DNA of 64,000 nucleotides. Origin: Luscinia megarhynchos. Lineage: Eukaryota > Chordata > Aves > Passeriformes > Turdidae. The notes under the pieces were generated by a model. The model did no database searches. It was given only the letters and a program-made list of their open reading frames with translations, and was not told the origin of the DNA. A program made the position numbers and the translations under genes. Shown here piece after piece: positions 46,780 to 56,597 of the stretch; the stretch's first letter is position 1; every line of letters starts with the position of its first letter. The stretch spans positions 46,795,451-46,859,450 of the forward strand of contig CM067564.1 in NCBI GenBank assembly GCA_034336665.1, given 5' to 3'.

Positions 46780-47230
46780 TCAAAAGAGGGAGTTTACACA
46801 AGGATGTTGGTACCAGATTTTGCAGGTGGGATGTAGGAGTGACATGAGGGTGACCCAGAGTGAATAAATCCCACTGAAAGTTTGTTCACCCTGCTGGTAA
46901 ATGGCAACAGGTTTATTCCAAGTCTGGCCTTTCTTTCTTCTTCTGGTGCTCCCAGCAGTGGGACCTTCCAGAATTTCAGGTTTCAAAGTGGAGTTCTGTT
47001 TGCAGAAGGTGCCAGAGCGTGGTGGAGGTGATGAGCATGTGTCTCTCACCCTGACATGGTGCTGGATCCCACTCCACACTGCTGCACCAGTGTTTTTGGC
47101 ACCAGTGTTACCCTGGGAGATCATCTGTGATTGCTGCTCCACCTGCCATGGACAGCTTCAGTTTCTCAAAGAGATGCATGATACTGGAGGAGCAAGGGCT
47201 AAATATTTCATCCAAAATCCAGGCAGGATC
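46780..47230 (-). mobile_element. Candidate LTR or other retroelement piece
   Basis: On the minus strand an AATAAA signal at about 46910-46915 sits in 'acttggaataaacctgttgccatttacc', a layout typical of LTR R/U5 junctions. The surrounding segment is GC-richer than its neighbours. I cannot define TG...CA ends, a target duplication or a known family. The opposed frames of 120 and 110 codons have no domain. It could equally be unique DNA with a chance AATAAA. Confidence 0.3.
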
Positions 47231-47811
47231 TAAAAAAAAAAAAAAAATAAATAAAAGGCTTTTCTCCATCTCTCTTCTCCCCTCTATCTATTTCCAGGCA
47301 CAAACTGAGCAGAATCCTAATTCCATTGAAATCAGCAGGAACCAATTGTACTCCAATTGACTGAACTAGGAATAAGTTCTTGGTGCATAATACATTTTTT
47401 TCCTATTGTCCTTCGAATCTGGAGATGAGGAATAAAAATATTGAAATGTGTCATAATGCAGGGAAAAAGAGGAGTCTTCCCACTTAACCAAACAAAACAG
47501 ATATTTGACTATCTAAAAATCTACCAAATAAGACTGTCTGAATTTGTATCTGATTATTCCCTCTCTGGTTAGGAGAGATGGGAGGAGAGAAATGCATTTG
47601 CCTACATGGGGCTGCTGAATTTCTTAGAAATGAGGAAACAGTCTCAGCCCCAAAACAGTTGCCAGCCTTTCCAAAAGCTCAGCCACCCCTGGATAGGAGA
47701 TTGGCATTGCAGAAAGCCAAGGCACAGAAACCACCTAATGTGTGATTTGCCTGCCAAAACATTGATGAAATCTTCAAAATGCTGATGGAAATGACATAAG
47801 CATGAGCAACA

Positions 47812-47851
47812 CTTAAATAATCTTTAAAACTCTTAAATAATCTTTAAAATA
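47812..47851. repeat. Tandem duplication of a 20-bp unit
   Basis: CTTAAATAATCTTTAAAA recurs at a spacing of exactly 20 bp. The two units differ only in the last bases. The cause is likely slippage in AT-rich DNA. Confidence 0.9.
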
Positions 47852-48091
47852 AGATTTATTTGCACATATATTTGCTAGTGTGATAACGTGTGTGCTTGTG
47901 TGTGGGCATTTGTATAATTAACATTCAGAGACTCAAGCAATGAAATCCTCACACAACTTCAGTATATTTCCCACTGAAATTCTTCCATTTAAAAAATCTT
48001 TCCTAGAACCCAAAGCACAGAATGTTGGGATATCTCATCTCTTTAATGCTATGTCAATTCTTGAACTTATTATTTTTATAGTAGGTTTTCT

Positions 48092-48151
48092 GGTGTGTTT
48101 GTTGGGTTTTTTTGGTTGGTTGGTTTTGGGTTTTTTTATTTTTTATTATTT
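48092..48151. repeat. T/G-rich low-complexity run
   Basis: Runs of TTTGTTGGG, TTGGTTGGTTGG and T7 follow each other with almost no A or C on this strand until the AT-rich end. The complement resembles the A/C-rich islands at 13.1 and 63.5 kb. Confidence 0.85.
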
Positions 48152-49427
48152 TAGTAGAACATTACCACTGAAGTTATTTTCAGAACATCATATGGATTTT
48201 TCACTGAAACATCTGTGTTAACTTTTATCATCCTAGCTCTGCTTTGTAATTTTGGAAACAGATATAAAGAATGAGCAACCCAGAGCACAGTAATATAGTG
48301 GGAAGCATCCTTCATAAGTCAATTGAGGAATTTAATAATCTCTTTAGAAATAAGCTCTGCAGCTATGAGAAAAATGTGTGGGTTAAAGGCCTTCCAATTA
48401 AGAAAGGTTTCTCTGTGGATTTATAGGCTGGTGGTTAGCTCTTCCTGTTCGTGTTTCCATGGCAACTGTCAGGTAGATTTTCTGCTACTTGCTAGGAAGT
48501 TGGAAATGTTGAGTCTGGTTGAGCCTTTCAATTCACTGAAGCTTAAATGAAATTCTTTGCAAGGAACTGGCATTTAGCCTGGGTCATTTATTCATATCTA
48601 GAAGAGAAATCAATTATAGTAATCAGATGTGCAAATTTTTTTTATTGGAATTATTTTGGGTAGACTTTTTTTTTGTTATTATTATTGTGCTACAATCTAT
48701 TTTTAATGCTAGGGTAGGGAAGGTTTGAAATGCTGCAGCTGGCCTCTTTGCTGCTGATGGCTTCTGGCTTTAATTACAGCCCAAGACACACACAGTCACG
48801 TCTCTCTCTCTGGTCTACTTTTACAAGCTATAATCACTCCTGGTGATATTCATGATATCAGCTTGAATCCTGTAGACTCATTAGAGTTGAGACACCTGTA
48901 TTGTGAGGAACACAGCTCACTGTCTTTTCTCCTTTCAATTTTCTTGTCTTGTTGATTTGTTTGAATTAGGCTTGAGGAAAGTAAATAATTTGTGTGGCTT
49001 TTATTCAGACTTTCTTGCTACGTCGTGGTTCAGTTCCTCATCAGAATGCCTGTGTGTTTGCACACTTTGTGCTCCTTGTTTCCCACCCTGCACTGACTGT
49101 CACTTGGCAGGTCCTTGTTTCATTCCTGTAATTCTCCACAGTCAGACACATCAGGGGGTGTGGGGTGCTCCTATGGTTTCAGCCTTTCACAATCCGTGCC
49201 ACCTAACGAGCTCTGTCCTGCAGGCTTTACGTGAATTATTCCATGTAGACTTCATTGACTTTTCTTGCAGGAATAAAGCCAGCAGGGCTTGGCCCAAAGT
49301 TCACAGATTATCTAAACAGAGGCAGGATAGTCCTCTGGGCAGAAAGGTAGTTAAGAGCCTGGAGAACCTGAGGGCTTGCTGCCTCTCTATTCCCCTGGCT
49401 TCCAGGGGGAAGGGAGATTCATTTAGT

Positions 49428-49509
49428 GGCAGATCCTACACTCCATGAAGTCCTCTCACACCAGAGTTAATGGAGCTGTGACAATTTATGCCAGCTAAGA
49501 ATCTGCTCC
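49428..49509. repeat. Relic of a palindromic MITE-like element
   Basis: The right arm 'ttaatggagctgtgacaatttatgccagctaagaatctgctcc' resembles half of a palindromic repeat that I know from turtles and crocodiles ('tcaatggagct...ccgatttacaccagctgaggatctggccc'). The left end GGCAGATCCTA is the inverted counterpart of the right end TAAGAATCTGC. Most of the left arm has decayed. It adjoins a MIR-like tail on the right. Confidence 0.45.
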
Positions 49510-49534
49510 ATTACCCGAGCTCACTCCAGCTGTA

Positions 49535-49655
49535 TAATAAAAATAATAGCAGTGCCCTACCTCAGAGAGGTGTCGTGAGGATAAATAGTCAGATGGGAAA
49601 GTGTTATGATACTATGATAATGAAGACTAGAAAAATACCTGCAATAGACAGAAAT
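49535..49655 (+). mobile_element. Ancient MIR-like SINE tail
   Basis: The order 'tgtataataaaaataatagcagtgccctacctcagagagg', 'tgtcgtgaggataaatagtc' and 'gatactatgataatgaagac' with 'atacctgcaatagaca' follows the 3' half of a MIR-like SINE of sauropsids. Family members read '...taaaatggggataataat...ctacctcacaggg.tgttgtgaggataaat...cagatactatggtgatg...agtacctaagatagat'. The orientation is plus. This is the clearest of the four MIR-like relics in the window. Confidence 0.6.
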
Positions 49656-50621
49656 CAGCATAACTGATCTGACATTTACTTTTATTCTTCCAGTCCTGCC
49701 ACAAAGAGTCAGTAATAGCTTGACAAAGAAAAAGTGATGTCTAGCCTCTGTTTCTCCTGCTGCTTTGCTTTCCTTGCTTTGCTGTTCTGCCTTTGTTGTT
49801 TCTTTCTTAGGATTTCACCTAACTTTCCTTAAAAGCTTTTAAGAACCAGTTAACAAATATTTCATTCCATTTTTCCTCCTCACTTTATCCCAGCCTATTT
49901 AATTTTGCTTCTTTTTTCTGCTGCTCTTCTTATCTTCATTTCCATGGGTTAAGCCCAAAATCTGTGCACACACAGGAGTCCAAAGAAATTTAGTTATCTT
50001 TAAACGAAACATTAGTTCCTCTAGAATTTATAAAGCAACCAAAACCAAGTTTTGATGTTGCAAATTTTAGCAGCTGCTTCTAGGCCACCTAACAGAAAGA
50101 GAACCTGATTTTGGTCCAAAGAGCCAGAATATCTTATCCAAGACGTTAAAGTTCTGTTCAAACTGTAGATTTTGGCTATGTAGATCAATTGGATGCTAGA
50201 GGTGTGAGAGTCATGAATTTTCCAGTTTTTATGACTGACCTTTTGTCTTAGGCAGACTTGGCACCCCAGGCAAATCTCACAGGGCTAACTTTGCTGTATT
50301 TTGCACTGTAAAGTGCCTTGAAGAATAATTCTTCCTAAGTTTTTAGTGTGGATATCTTCTTTCCTTTCCAGTCTGCAAAGAGCCATCCTGAGCTTTTCTG
50401 TGCTATTCCAGGCAAGATTCCATCCCTCTTAGTACCAGTGTGAGTTTTTAGGTTGGCATCATGGCACACACACACACCCTGAGGAGCTGAATGGACCCAC
50501 AAATGTTCAGGTGGGAGGAGAAGCCTCTCTAAAATCCACTGCATGAGGAAACTGCTCCATTGCCCAATGTGTGTCTGGTTCTCATGGCCAGGAAAATGTT
50601 TTGAGAAACCACTCTGTCCTT
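49656..50621. other. Unrecognised stretch
   Basis: No gene is visible. A (CA)7 run occurs at 50467-50479. The minus-strand frame 50335-50685 (116 codons) runs into the CR1 copy and shows no domain in its unique part. Confidence 0.55.
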
Positions 50622-50814
50622 CTGCACTGGAACAGGCTCTCCAGGGCAGTGGCCACAGCACAAGCCTGACAGAGCTCATGGGCACTTGGACAATTCTTTC
50701 AAGGACTCTTGGTGAGACTCTTGGAATTGTCCTGTGCAGGGCCAGGAGTTGAACTCAGTGGTCCTTGTGGGGCCTTCCAGATCAGAATATTCTATGATTC
50801 CCTGATTCTGTGAA
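50622..50814 (+). mobile_element. CR1 LINE 3' end, about 190 bp
   Basis: Sense CR1 phrases run 'ctgcactggaacaggctctc', 'cagggcagtggccacagcac', 'agcctgacagagctcatggg', 'gactcttggaattgtcctgt', 'cagtggtccttgtggggcct' and 'tattctatgattccctgattctgtg'. The final three octamers form the tail. It is heavily 5' truncated and of the same subfamily as the 60.4-60.9 kb copy. Confidence 0.95.
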
Positions 50815-52068
50815 GGCTTGGATTATAACCTGGTTTTCCCCTGCATGTCTCTGCTGTGGCTACTCAAAACCTGTGTTCAGGCACACACAATAGAAGAAGC
50901 CAAGTGTCTACTTAACCTCAGCTTAGCACAGCAGATGGGCAAGAAAAGGCTGTGGAATAATTTTCCACCTCTTAGTGCAGAGCACAGCTGGTCCAGCAGT
51001 GATGAACTGGCAAGCTAAGGGTGCTGTTGGTGTTCTGGTAACTTCAGTATTGGTCAATACCAATGATCCAGTACAACTAAGCAAGGAAATGGGAGGATCT
51101 GAGACTGCAAAGGATAATGTTTTTAGTTAGGTGGTTATCTTTATTCTCCAGCCTTTGCAGACAGCTGTGCTTAAAGTTTTTTGGTTTTTTTTGTCATCTC
51201 TATGAATACACACTGAGTATCCCACTCCAAAGCAGTTCTGTGTGTAAGCTGCAAGTGTCAAAATGGCAAAGAGCTGGAAAGCACCAGTGCTTGTTACACA
51301 AAACCTGAAGCAGAATTCCTTCACTGCTGTGTATGGGCACATCTGTTTTAAATGTAAAGGCTGCTGTTTCAGGTGACCTCAAGCATTAGAGTATGTTAGT
51401 GAGTGTGTTTTGGAAAGGTTAAAAAATATGTAGTCTCTTTTTTCAGGAGCTATTAGTTGGATACAAGCTGAGTTTTCCAGCCACACGGTGTTATCGTAGG
51501 AAATACGAGGATCACTTCAATTTCAGTAATGGCTTGTTCTTCCTGGCACTAAAGAATTGTGGCCTCTAATTAATGACTATACTTCTCCATCACAATCCCA
51601 ACACAGATTCATATTTTCATTTGTGCAGGCACTCACAGGATTATCTATATACAGTTACTCAGTGGTTGTTGCTGCAAAGCAAGAGAGAGTTTTAGCAATT
51701 CACACTTTCTTTCTAAGCAAAACAGCAGAATGAGAAATTGAAAACAAGTTTTTCTTTCAGTGCAGTGCCTGGACTACCTCTTTGACAAATGAGGAGTGCT
51801 GGCAAAAGACAGGACCTATTTTCATATTTCTGCCCAACGTTTTCCAAACTGCCAGGGATGGCCTTGAACTGGGGATGGGGGGAATGGCCATAAACTTTTA
51901 TTTTGGCTGAAATTAATGAGGGAAACTCTGTCAAAACGGGACACCTTGAGTGCCTGTACACAGCAAAAAGCAGCCAGAGAAACAGTCAGGAGGAGCCAGG
52001 CTGTAGATGTGGCTTTAAGCATTACTGGAGTAACTGGGACGTGGTAGGGCTGGAGCCTCCTATGCCCA
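50815..52068. other. Unrecognised stretch
   Basis: No gene or repeat is recognised. Overlapping frames of 60-82 codons on both strands are chance. Confidence 0.55.
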
Positions 52069-52184
52069 TTTAGGTTGGAAAAGACCTCTAAGATCCTCAG
52101 GTCCAAACATTAGCCAAGCACTGCTAGATCAAGCTCTAAGCCATGTCCCTAAGCACCACTCTGACACAGTTTTTGAACACTTGA
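52069..52184 (-). mobile_element. CR1 LINE 3' end, short
   Basis: The plus strand reads 'atttaggttggaaaagacctctaagatcctcaggtccaaacattagccaagcactgc' and 'aagccatgtccctaagcaccac', the reversed 3' UTR of the CR1 subfamily also seen at 24.1 kb. The octamer tail itself is not recognisable at the left end. The match fades near 'tttttgaacacttgag'. Confidence 0.88.
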
Positions 52185-55100
52185 GTTCATGATCTGTGAT
52201 GTGAGTGGAGTTGCTCAGTATTTGCATTCCTGTAGAAGTCTTTCATCCATGCCTGGTTTCTTGATTCAGCTCACAGTCTTTCCTTTTTCAATTATTCTTT
52301 CTTAATTGACCACCATTGTTTCTTTCCAGAACAATAACTTTTATTACAACTATCTTTCAATTCTCCTCCCACTTGCAGTGGTATAGCAACTTCAGAGAGA
52401 CCAATGCAATGATCCAAATTTGCATGTGCTGTCACCAATATGTGATTGAAGAGTTTTACAGCATAAAGATTTCTAAAGATGGTTGTGGGGAAGGATGAAT
52501 TTGGGATACATTTAATGTTCCCTGTATTGTTATACTCACTTTTCCAACCCAGAGAACAGCTCTTGAATTTCTCACTCTCATTTGAATTCTCTGAGTAATT
52601 ACACTGAAGGCCTATTTTTTTTTTCTTATTTATGGATATAGGAATAGCCTGCTCCCTTTCCAGCCCTCCTACCTTACATCAATGTCATGTAAGCCCCAAT
52701 CTGATGGAAAACAAATTATACAGATCACCAAATCACAGATCCAAATCACCCAATACCTTATCTTACCCTCTTTTAAATATTAGTCAAAGCATATCATCAA
52801 GAAGATCTTTACATTGCATAATTTAAATCTGAGTCATAAATTTATCTGAAAATGTTTCAGGTGCTACTGATAGTTCTTATTATTAAAAAAAAAAAAAAAA
52901 AAGGAAAAAGCTAGTCTTAATTGTTGCTGTGGTAACTAGCACGTCTGCCAGGATATGTTGCAGTGGGAAAAGAGTGTGAATTCTGTGAACATTTCCTGTT
53001 GTCTTTCCATGGAAAGACTTAGAGCAGGGGTCCTTAGTGGCAACTTTACAAACTCAACTAGAAGGCACTGTGAAATTGAAAGGCAAGCAGTGTGAAATGA
53101 ATGGAAAGCAGCACTCTGGTTTAAATAAACAAACAGAAAGAACAGGATTGGCCAGGAGGACTCATTGCCTTGGTGAAAAACAAAGATTTTTTTTGGTAAA
53201 GTTTAAAACACTATTGGGCACAGATGGTAACAAACTCAGTAAGAATTCAAATACCTATATTTTCTACAGACTCATCAAAATTACCCTTTAGGGGTCCAAA
53301 CTCGTTAATATGGAAGGAAGAAGGGCAGCAAAGGAGGGAATCAGGTTCTGTAAAGTTCTCATCATCTGAGTGTGGCCTTACAGGGCTGGGTGAGGAATGC
53401 TTTTTTGCAGGTTTGCTTACTGCACATTTTACAGCATAATAAAATAAACAGAGTGTTCCCCAATCTTCATCTCTCAGTGTCAAAAAGCTGACATGCACCT
53501 TCTTTCTCACCCTTCCACTACCCATATTTTTGTGTTTCATTCTGAAAGAATTTGATGCACTTCTCCTCTATTTATAGCTCAAACAATCCAGCCACAAGGC
53601 GGGTGGTTTCACTGGAAGACAAACAAACTTCTAACAAAACCCCACTGATTCATAAATGACCAACTCTGCTGACACTGCAGGCTGCAGGGGACTTAAACCA
53701 CCCTGGGAAGCTGGCCATTTCCTGTAGTACAGAGTAAGAACCCCTGTGGTTCCCTTGGCTAGGAAACAGCTGGTGGGTTTTTTTTTCTTTCTTTTGGTTT
53801 TTTTTTCTTTTTCTCTTTTATTTCTTTCTTAACCAAAAAAAAAAAAAATCAATTTCTGCATTGTTTTATAAAAGGATCAAAATTTAGGATTTTGTTGTTG
53901 TTTTAATGTAATATATAAAACAGCATGACTTCCATTCCATCCTTTGTCTGACACACTTATTGATTTCAAATTGTTTTGGGACAGATTGTTAGCATCTTTG
54001 CTCCTTTTAAAATGTACTTCTGAATGTAATGGTTTATTCCCTCATGTTCAGGACTTTTGACCTTTGCACTGGGATTTCTTGTCTTGATCTTGTTCTTGTT
54101 GATGCCTCTCTGTCCCTGAATTAAAGCAAGTTTCTAACCCATTGGCACTTTTATTCCATACAATAGAGGCAGTAAGACACACAATTTTGTGTTCTGCCTC
54201 CTTTCAAACTCAGTGGGCTTCTGGATGACAAACAAAATTGTTTCTCTAATATTTCAAAGGTAAAACACACCTTTGTCAAACACAGCAGCTGCATTTTGTT
54301 TAGAGTCTTCTTGTATGGAAATGTCCTAATATTGATGAAATGTAGACTCTGCATCCCTTAGAGAAACCAGGGAGAAGAGATAACTGCATGTCTATGTAGC
54401 ATTTCTAAGCATCAAGAGTGCTCTGAAGGCAGATATGTGCATTATCTTGACACTTCTTCACTCCCTGAGTGGGTTCCCTTCCTTTTTTAGACCCACACAA
54501 ATTAATCACAGTTGTTTGAACTGAAGACACGATTTACCCATCAAAAACTTCTTGCACCCTCTTCCTCCACTTGAGTTTTCTTCACTGTAGGGATGATTGA
54601 GGTTGCTGTATTGCCAAAAATGTCCTTCCTGCATTCTTTGACAGAAGGAAAAGAAAACAGAATGAGGGTTTGGGCAAGCAAAGATCAGGCATTTTTAGGG
54701 TGGAGAATTACACCTGCCCGTGAGTTCAGTTAGATCAGCAACCTTCTGTTTCCTGCTTCCTCTTCCCAGGCTCTATGGACATGATTAGAAACCTTGTCCT
54801 GGGAGCATCTTCTGGCCCTCACCCAGGGCACATGCCAAGCCTCCCCACAGTCACAGCCTTCTGCTGGCTGTCATTCTGGGGAAACTGTGGCATATCTGTG
54901 GCCTTAAGATTTATTATCCATTAATTTTTAAAAGGTTTGAGATGTTTGTTTTTCAGTTCTGAACATGTGAAATTAAGAAACAGGCGTGACAGTGCCCCAG
55001 AGAGTGTTATGGTGTGAGCTGTAAGCTTTGAACATGCACAAGAGCCATGAGAGAGGTAAAAAATTGCTGAAGGACTGTGCAGGGACAGGACAAAACAGGG

Positions 55101-55248
55101 TGTGATTTCATCCATATTTCCTACATGACACGATCTTTGGAAAGATTTATCACCTGAATTGTGTCCTGGTGTCACCTAACTAGGAGCCCTCTGGTTCCCA
55201 TCAAAGTGGGGGACAAGAATTAATCTGATCAGACAAGAAGGGTGACCA
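52185..55248. other. Unrecognised stretch with simple repeats and a palindrome
   Basis: It contains a poly(A) of 18 (52885-52902), an 18-bp perfect palindrome GTCTTTCCATGGAAAGAC (53001-53018) and a pyrimidine/T-rich run followed by A14 (53777-53848). There are no genes, and frames are under 100 codons. Confidence 0.55.
53777..53848. repeat. T-rich polypyrimidine run followed by poly(A)
   Basis: About 50 bp of T-rich sequence with scattered C and G, including two T8-T9 runs, is followed within 5 bp by A14. The adjacent T and A tracts could fold back on each other. This is low-complexity DNA. Confidence 0.85.
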
Positions 55249-55516
55249 GAGATGCTGTGAAATCTCCATCCCTGGGGATATTTCAATGGAATCTGGATGT
55301 TGTCCCAAGCAAGAGTCTTGGAGACCCTGCTTGAACCACAGGTGGGAACTAGAATTCCTCCAGAAATCCCTTCCACCTGATCCTGTGAAATTTCCATCCC
55401 TGGGGATATTTCAATGGAATCTGGATGTTGTCCCAAGCAAAAGTCTTGGAGACCCTGCTTGAACCACAGGGGGGAACTAGAATTCCTCCAGAAGTCCCTT
55501 CCACCTGATCCTGTGA
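55249..55516 (+). mobile_element. CR1-like 3' end, present as two tandem copies
   Basis: Each unit reads 'gtgaaatctccatccctggg', 'gatatttcaatggaatctgg', 'gaccctgcttgaaccacagg' and 'tcctccagaaatcccttcca'. This resembles a sense CR1 3' end of the type '...gagtctccatccttggagatattc...gccctgcttgagcaggggggttggaccagatgacctccagaggtcccttccaacc...'. The octamer tail is missing or decayed to TGATCCTGTGA. The duplication is described in the next entry. Confidence 0.75.
55257..55512. repeat. 128-bp tandem duplication, two units
   Basis: Unit 1 (55257-55384) and unit 2 (55385-55512) are head-to-tail and differ at four positions that I can count, about 97% identity. The unit is the CR1-like 3' end. Because 128 is not a multiple of three, frames crossing it shift. 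The minus-strand frame of 128 codons here (55176-55562) is a by-product of the repeat, not a gene. Confidence 0.95.
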
Positions 55517-56499
55517 ATGGATGCAGAACGACTGGGAGAGAGAAGCATGGGCATGAAGTCACTGTGCCTTATAGAAGCAGGGGCAGCAATTCTTTGCATA
55601 CTTTTAGTTTTATCATCCTATTGGACAACTTTGCAGGAGGAAAAAAATATTACAAAACAAAGGTGAAGATGAGACCTAGTATGAAAATAGTATTTTAGTG
55701 GATTTTTGATGTGCTAATTGTTAACAAAAACACATCTCAGACAAAAAGTATTATTTCTGCGCCTTCTTTTACTGTGTGGGAGAACTGCTGAAATCCATTT
55801 CTGGACCTAGAAATATTACAGTTGATTATATTTAACAGAATTCCTTGAAAAGAGGAAAGGAACTGGTAAAAAATACTTTATTGGAATTTTTTCTTTTTCA
55901 AATTTTTAAAATATTCTGAAGTGCATGTGTTTTGCTAAAATAGGTAATACAAATTAGAATTTTTAAATTAAAATTTTGTTATTTAATTAAAACCAAAATA
56001 ATTTTAGCACATTTTCCTTCTTACAAAAGAATAAAACTCCAGCAAGAGCAGCAACAAAGAAAATCTGAGATTTAAAAAAATACATTAGATAAGAGTGTTT
56101 TTTACACTTGCTTAAGTCTTTGGCCAAGTTATCTATTCTCCTACTGTACACGGTTTCCTTTAGTTAACTCCAAAGTGTGTATCTGTTTCGTTTTATATTC
56201 CTTTTAAGTTATACATTTGTTTTCAAAAGCAAAACTAAGAGGACAGACTGAAAGTGGGGAATTGTCTTTAAATTACTTAGTTTCACATTTAACATCCCAC
56301 TGTGTGCATGACAGAACCACAGAAACCAGCAATGGCAAAGATATTAGATCATCTGGTCCTTCTTTTTTAAAATGCAGAATTCTATTGGCTTTGATATCAA
56401 ATCAAAAGAAACCAAAATGGAGCTCTGTGTAAAAAATTAAGGCAAATGTTCCTGGCCTTAGAATACAAGTTACTTTACTACTTCATATTTCATGTCTCT
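55517..56499. other. AT-rich stretch, nothing recognised
   Basis: Strongly AT-rich sequence, especially 55880-56090, without tandem order. No gene is visible. Confidence 0.6.
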
Positions 56500-56597
56500 A
56501 AGGGAGGATTTTCTTAAAATACAAATGGGAGTTGGGTGCCTGAGTCGATGGAAATCGGACACCTGACTCCCATTTGTGCCTTTGAAAATCTTCCTTT
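56500..56597. repeat. Palindromic (MITE-like) element, foldback of about 98 bp
   Basis: Inverted arms are visible at three levels. Outer: GGAGGATTTTC (56503-56513) against GAAAATCTTCC (56584-56594). Middle: ACAAATGGGAGT (56521-56532) against ACTCCCATTTGT. Inner: CGAT-GGAA-ATCG (56546-56557). Between them are mostly paired bases with a few wobbles and bulges. The motifs 'gggagttgggtgcctgag' and 'gcctttgaaaatct' resemble a palindromic repeat family known to me from turtles and crocodiles. No transposase or clear target duplication is present. Confidence 0.8.

Larger units (their letters stand above)
47231..49427. other. Unrecognised stretch with simple repeats
   Basis: It holds a poly(A) of 16 (47232-47247), a 20-bp tandem duplication (47812-47851) and a T/G-rich run (48092-48151). 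The plus-strand frame 48903-49448 (181 codons) is long for this window, but its composition is that of translated non-coding DNA, with no domain, and it ends inside an old palindromic repeat. I do not call it a gene. Confidence 0.5.

Noticed and set aside
48903..49448. Open frame of 181 codons
   Set aside because: It has no recognisable content, and its 3' end runs into an old palindromic repeat relic.
55176..55562. Minus-strand frame of 128 codons with internally repeated peptide
   Set aside because: The repetition comes from the 128-bp tandem duplication of a CR1-like end, and the frame is antisense to the element.
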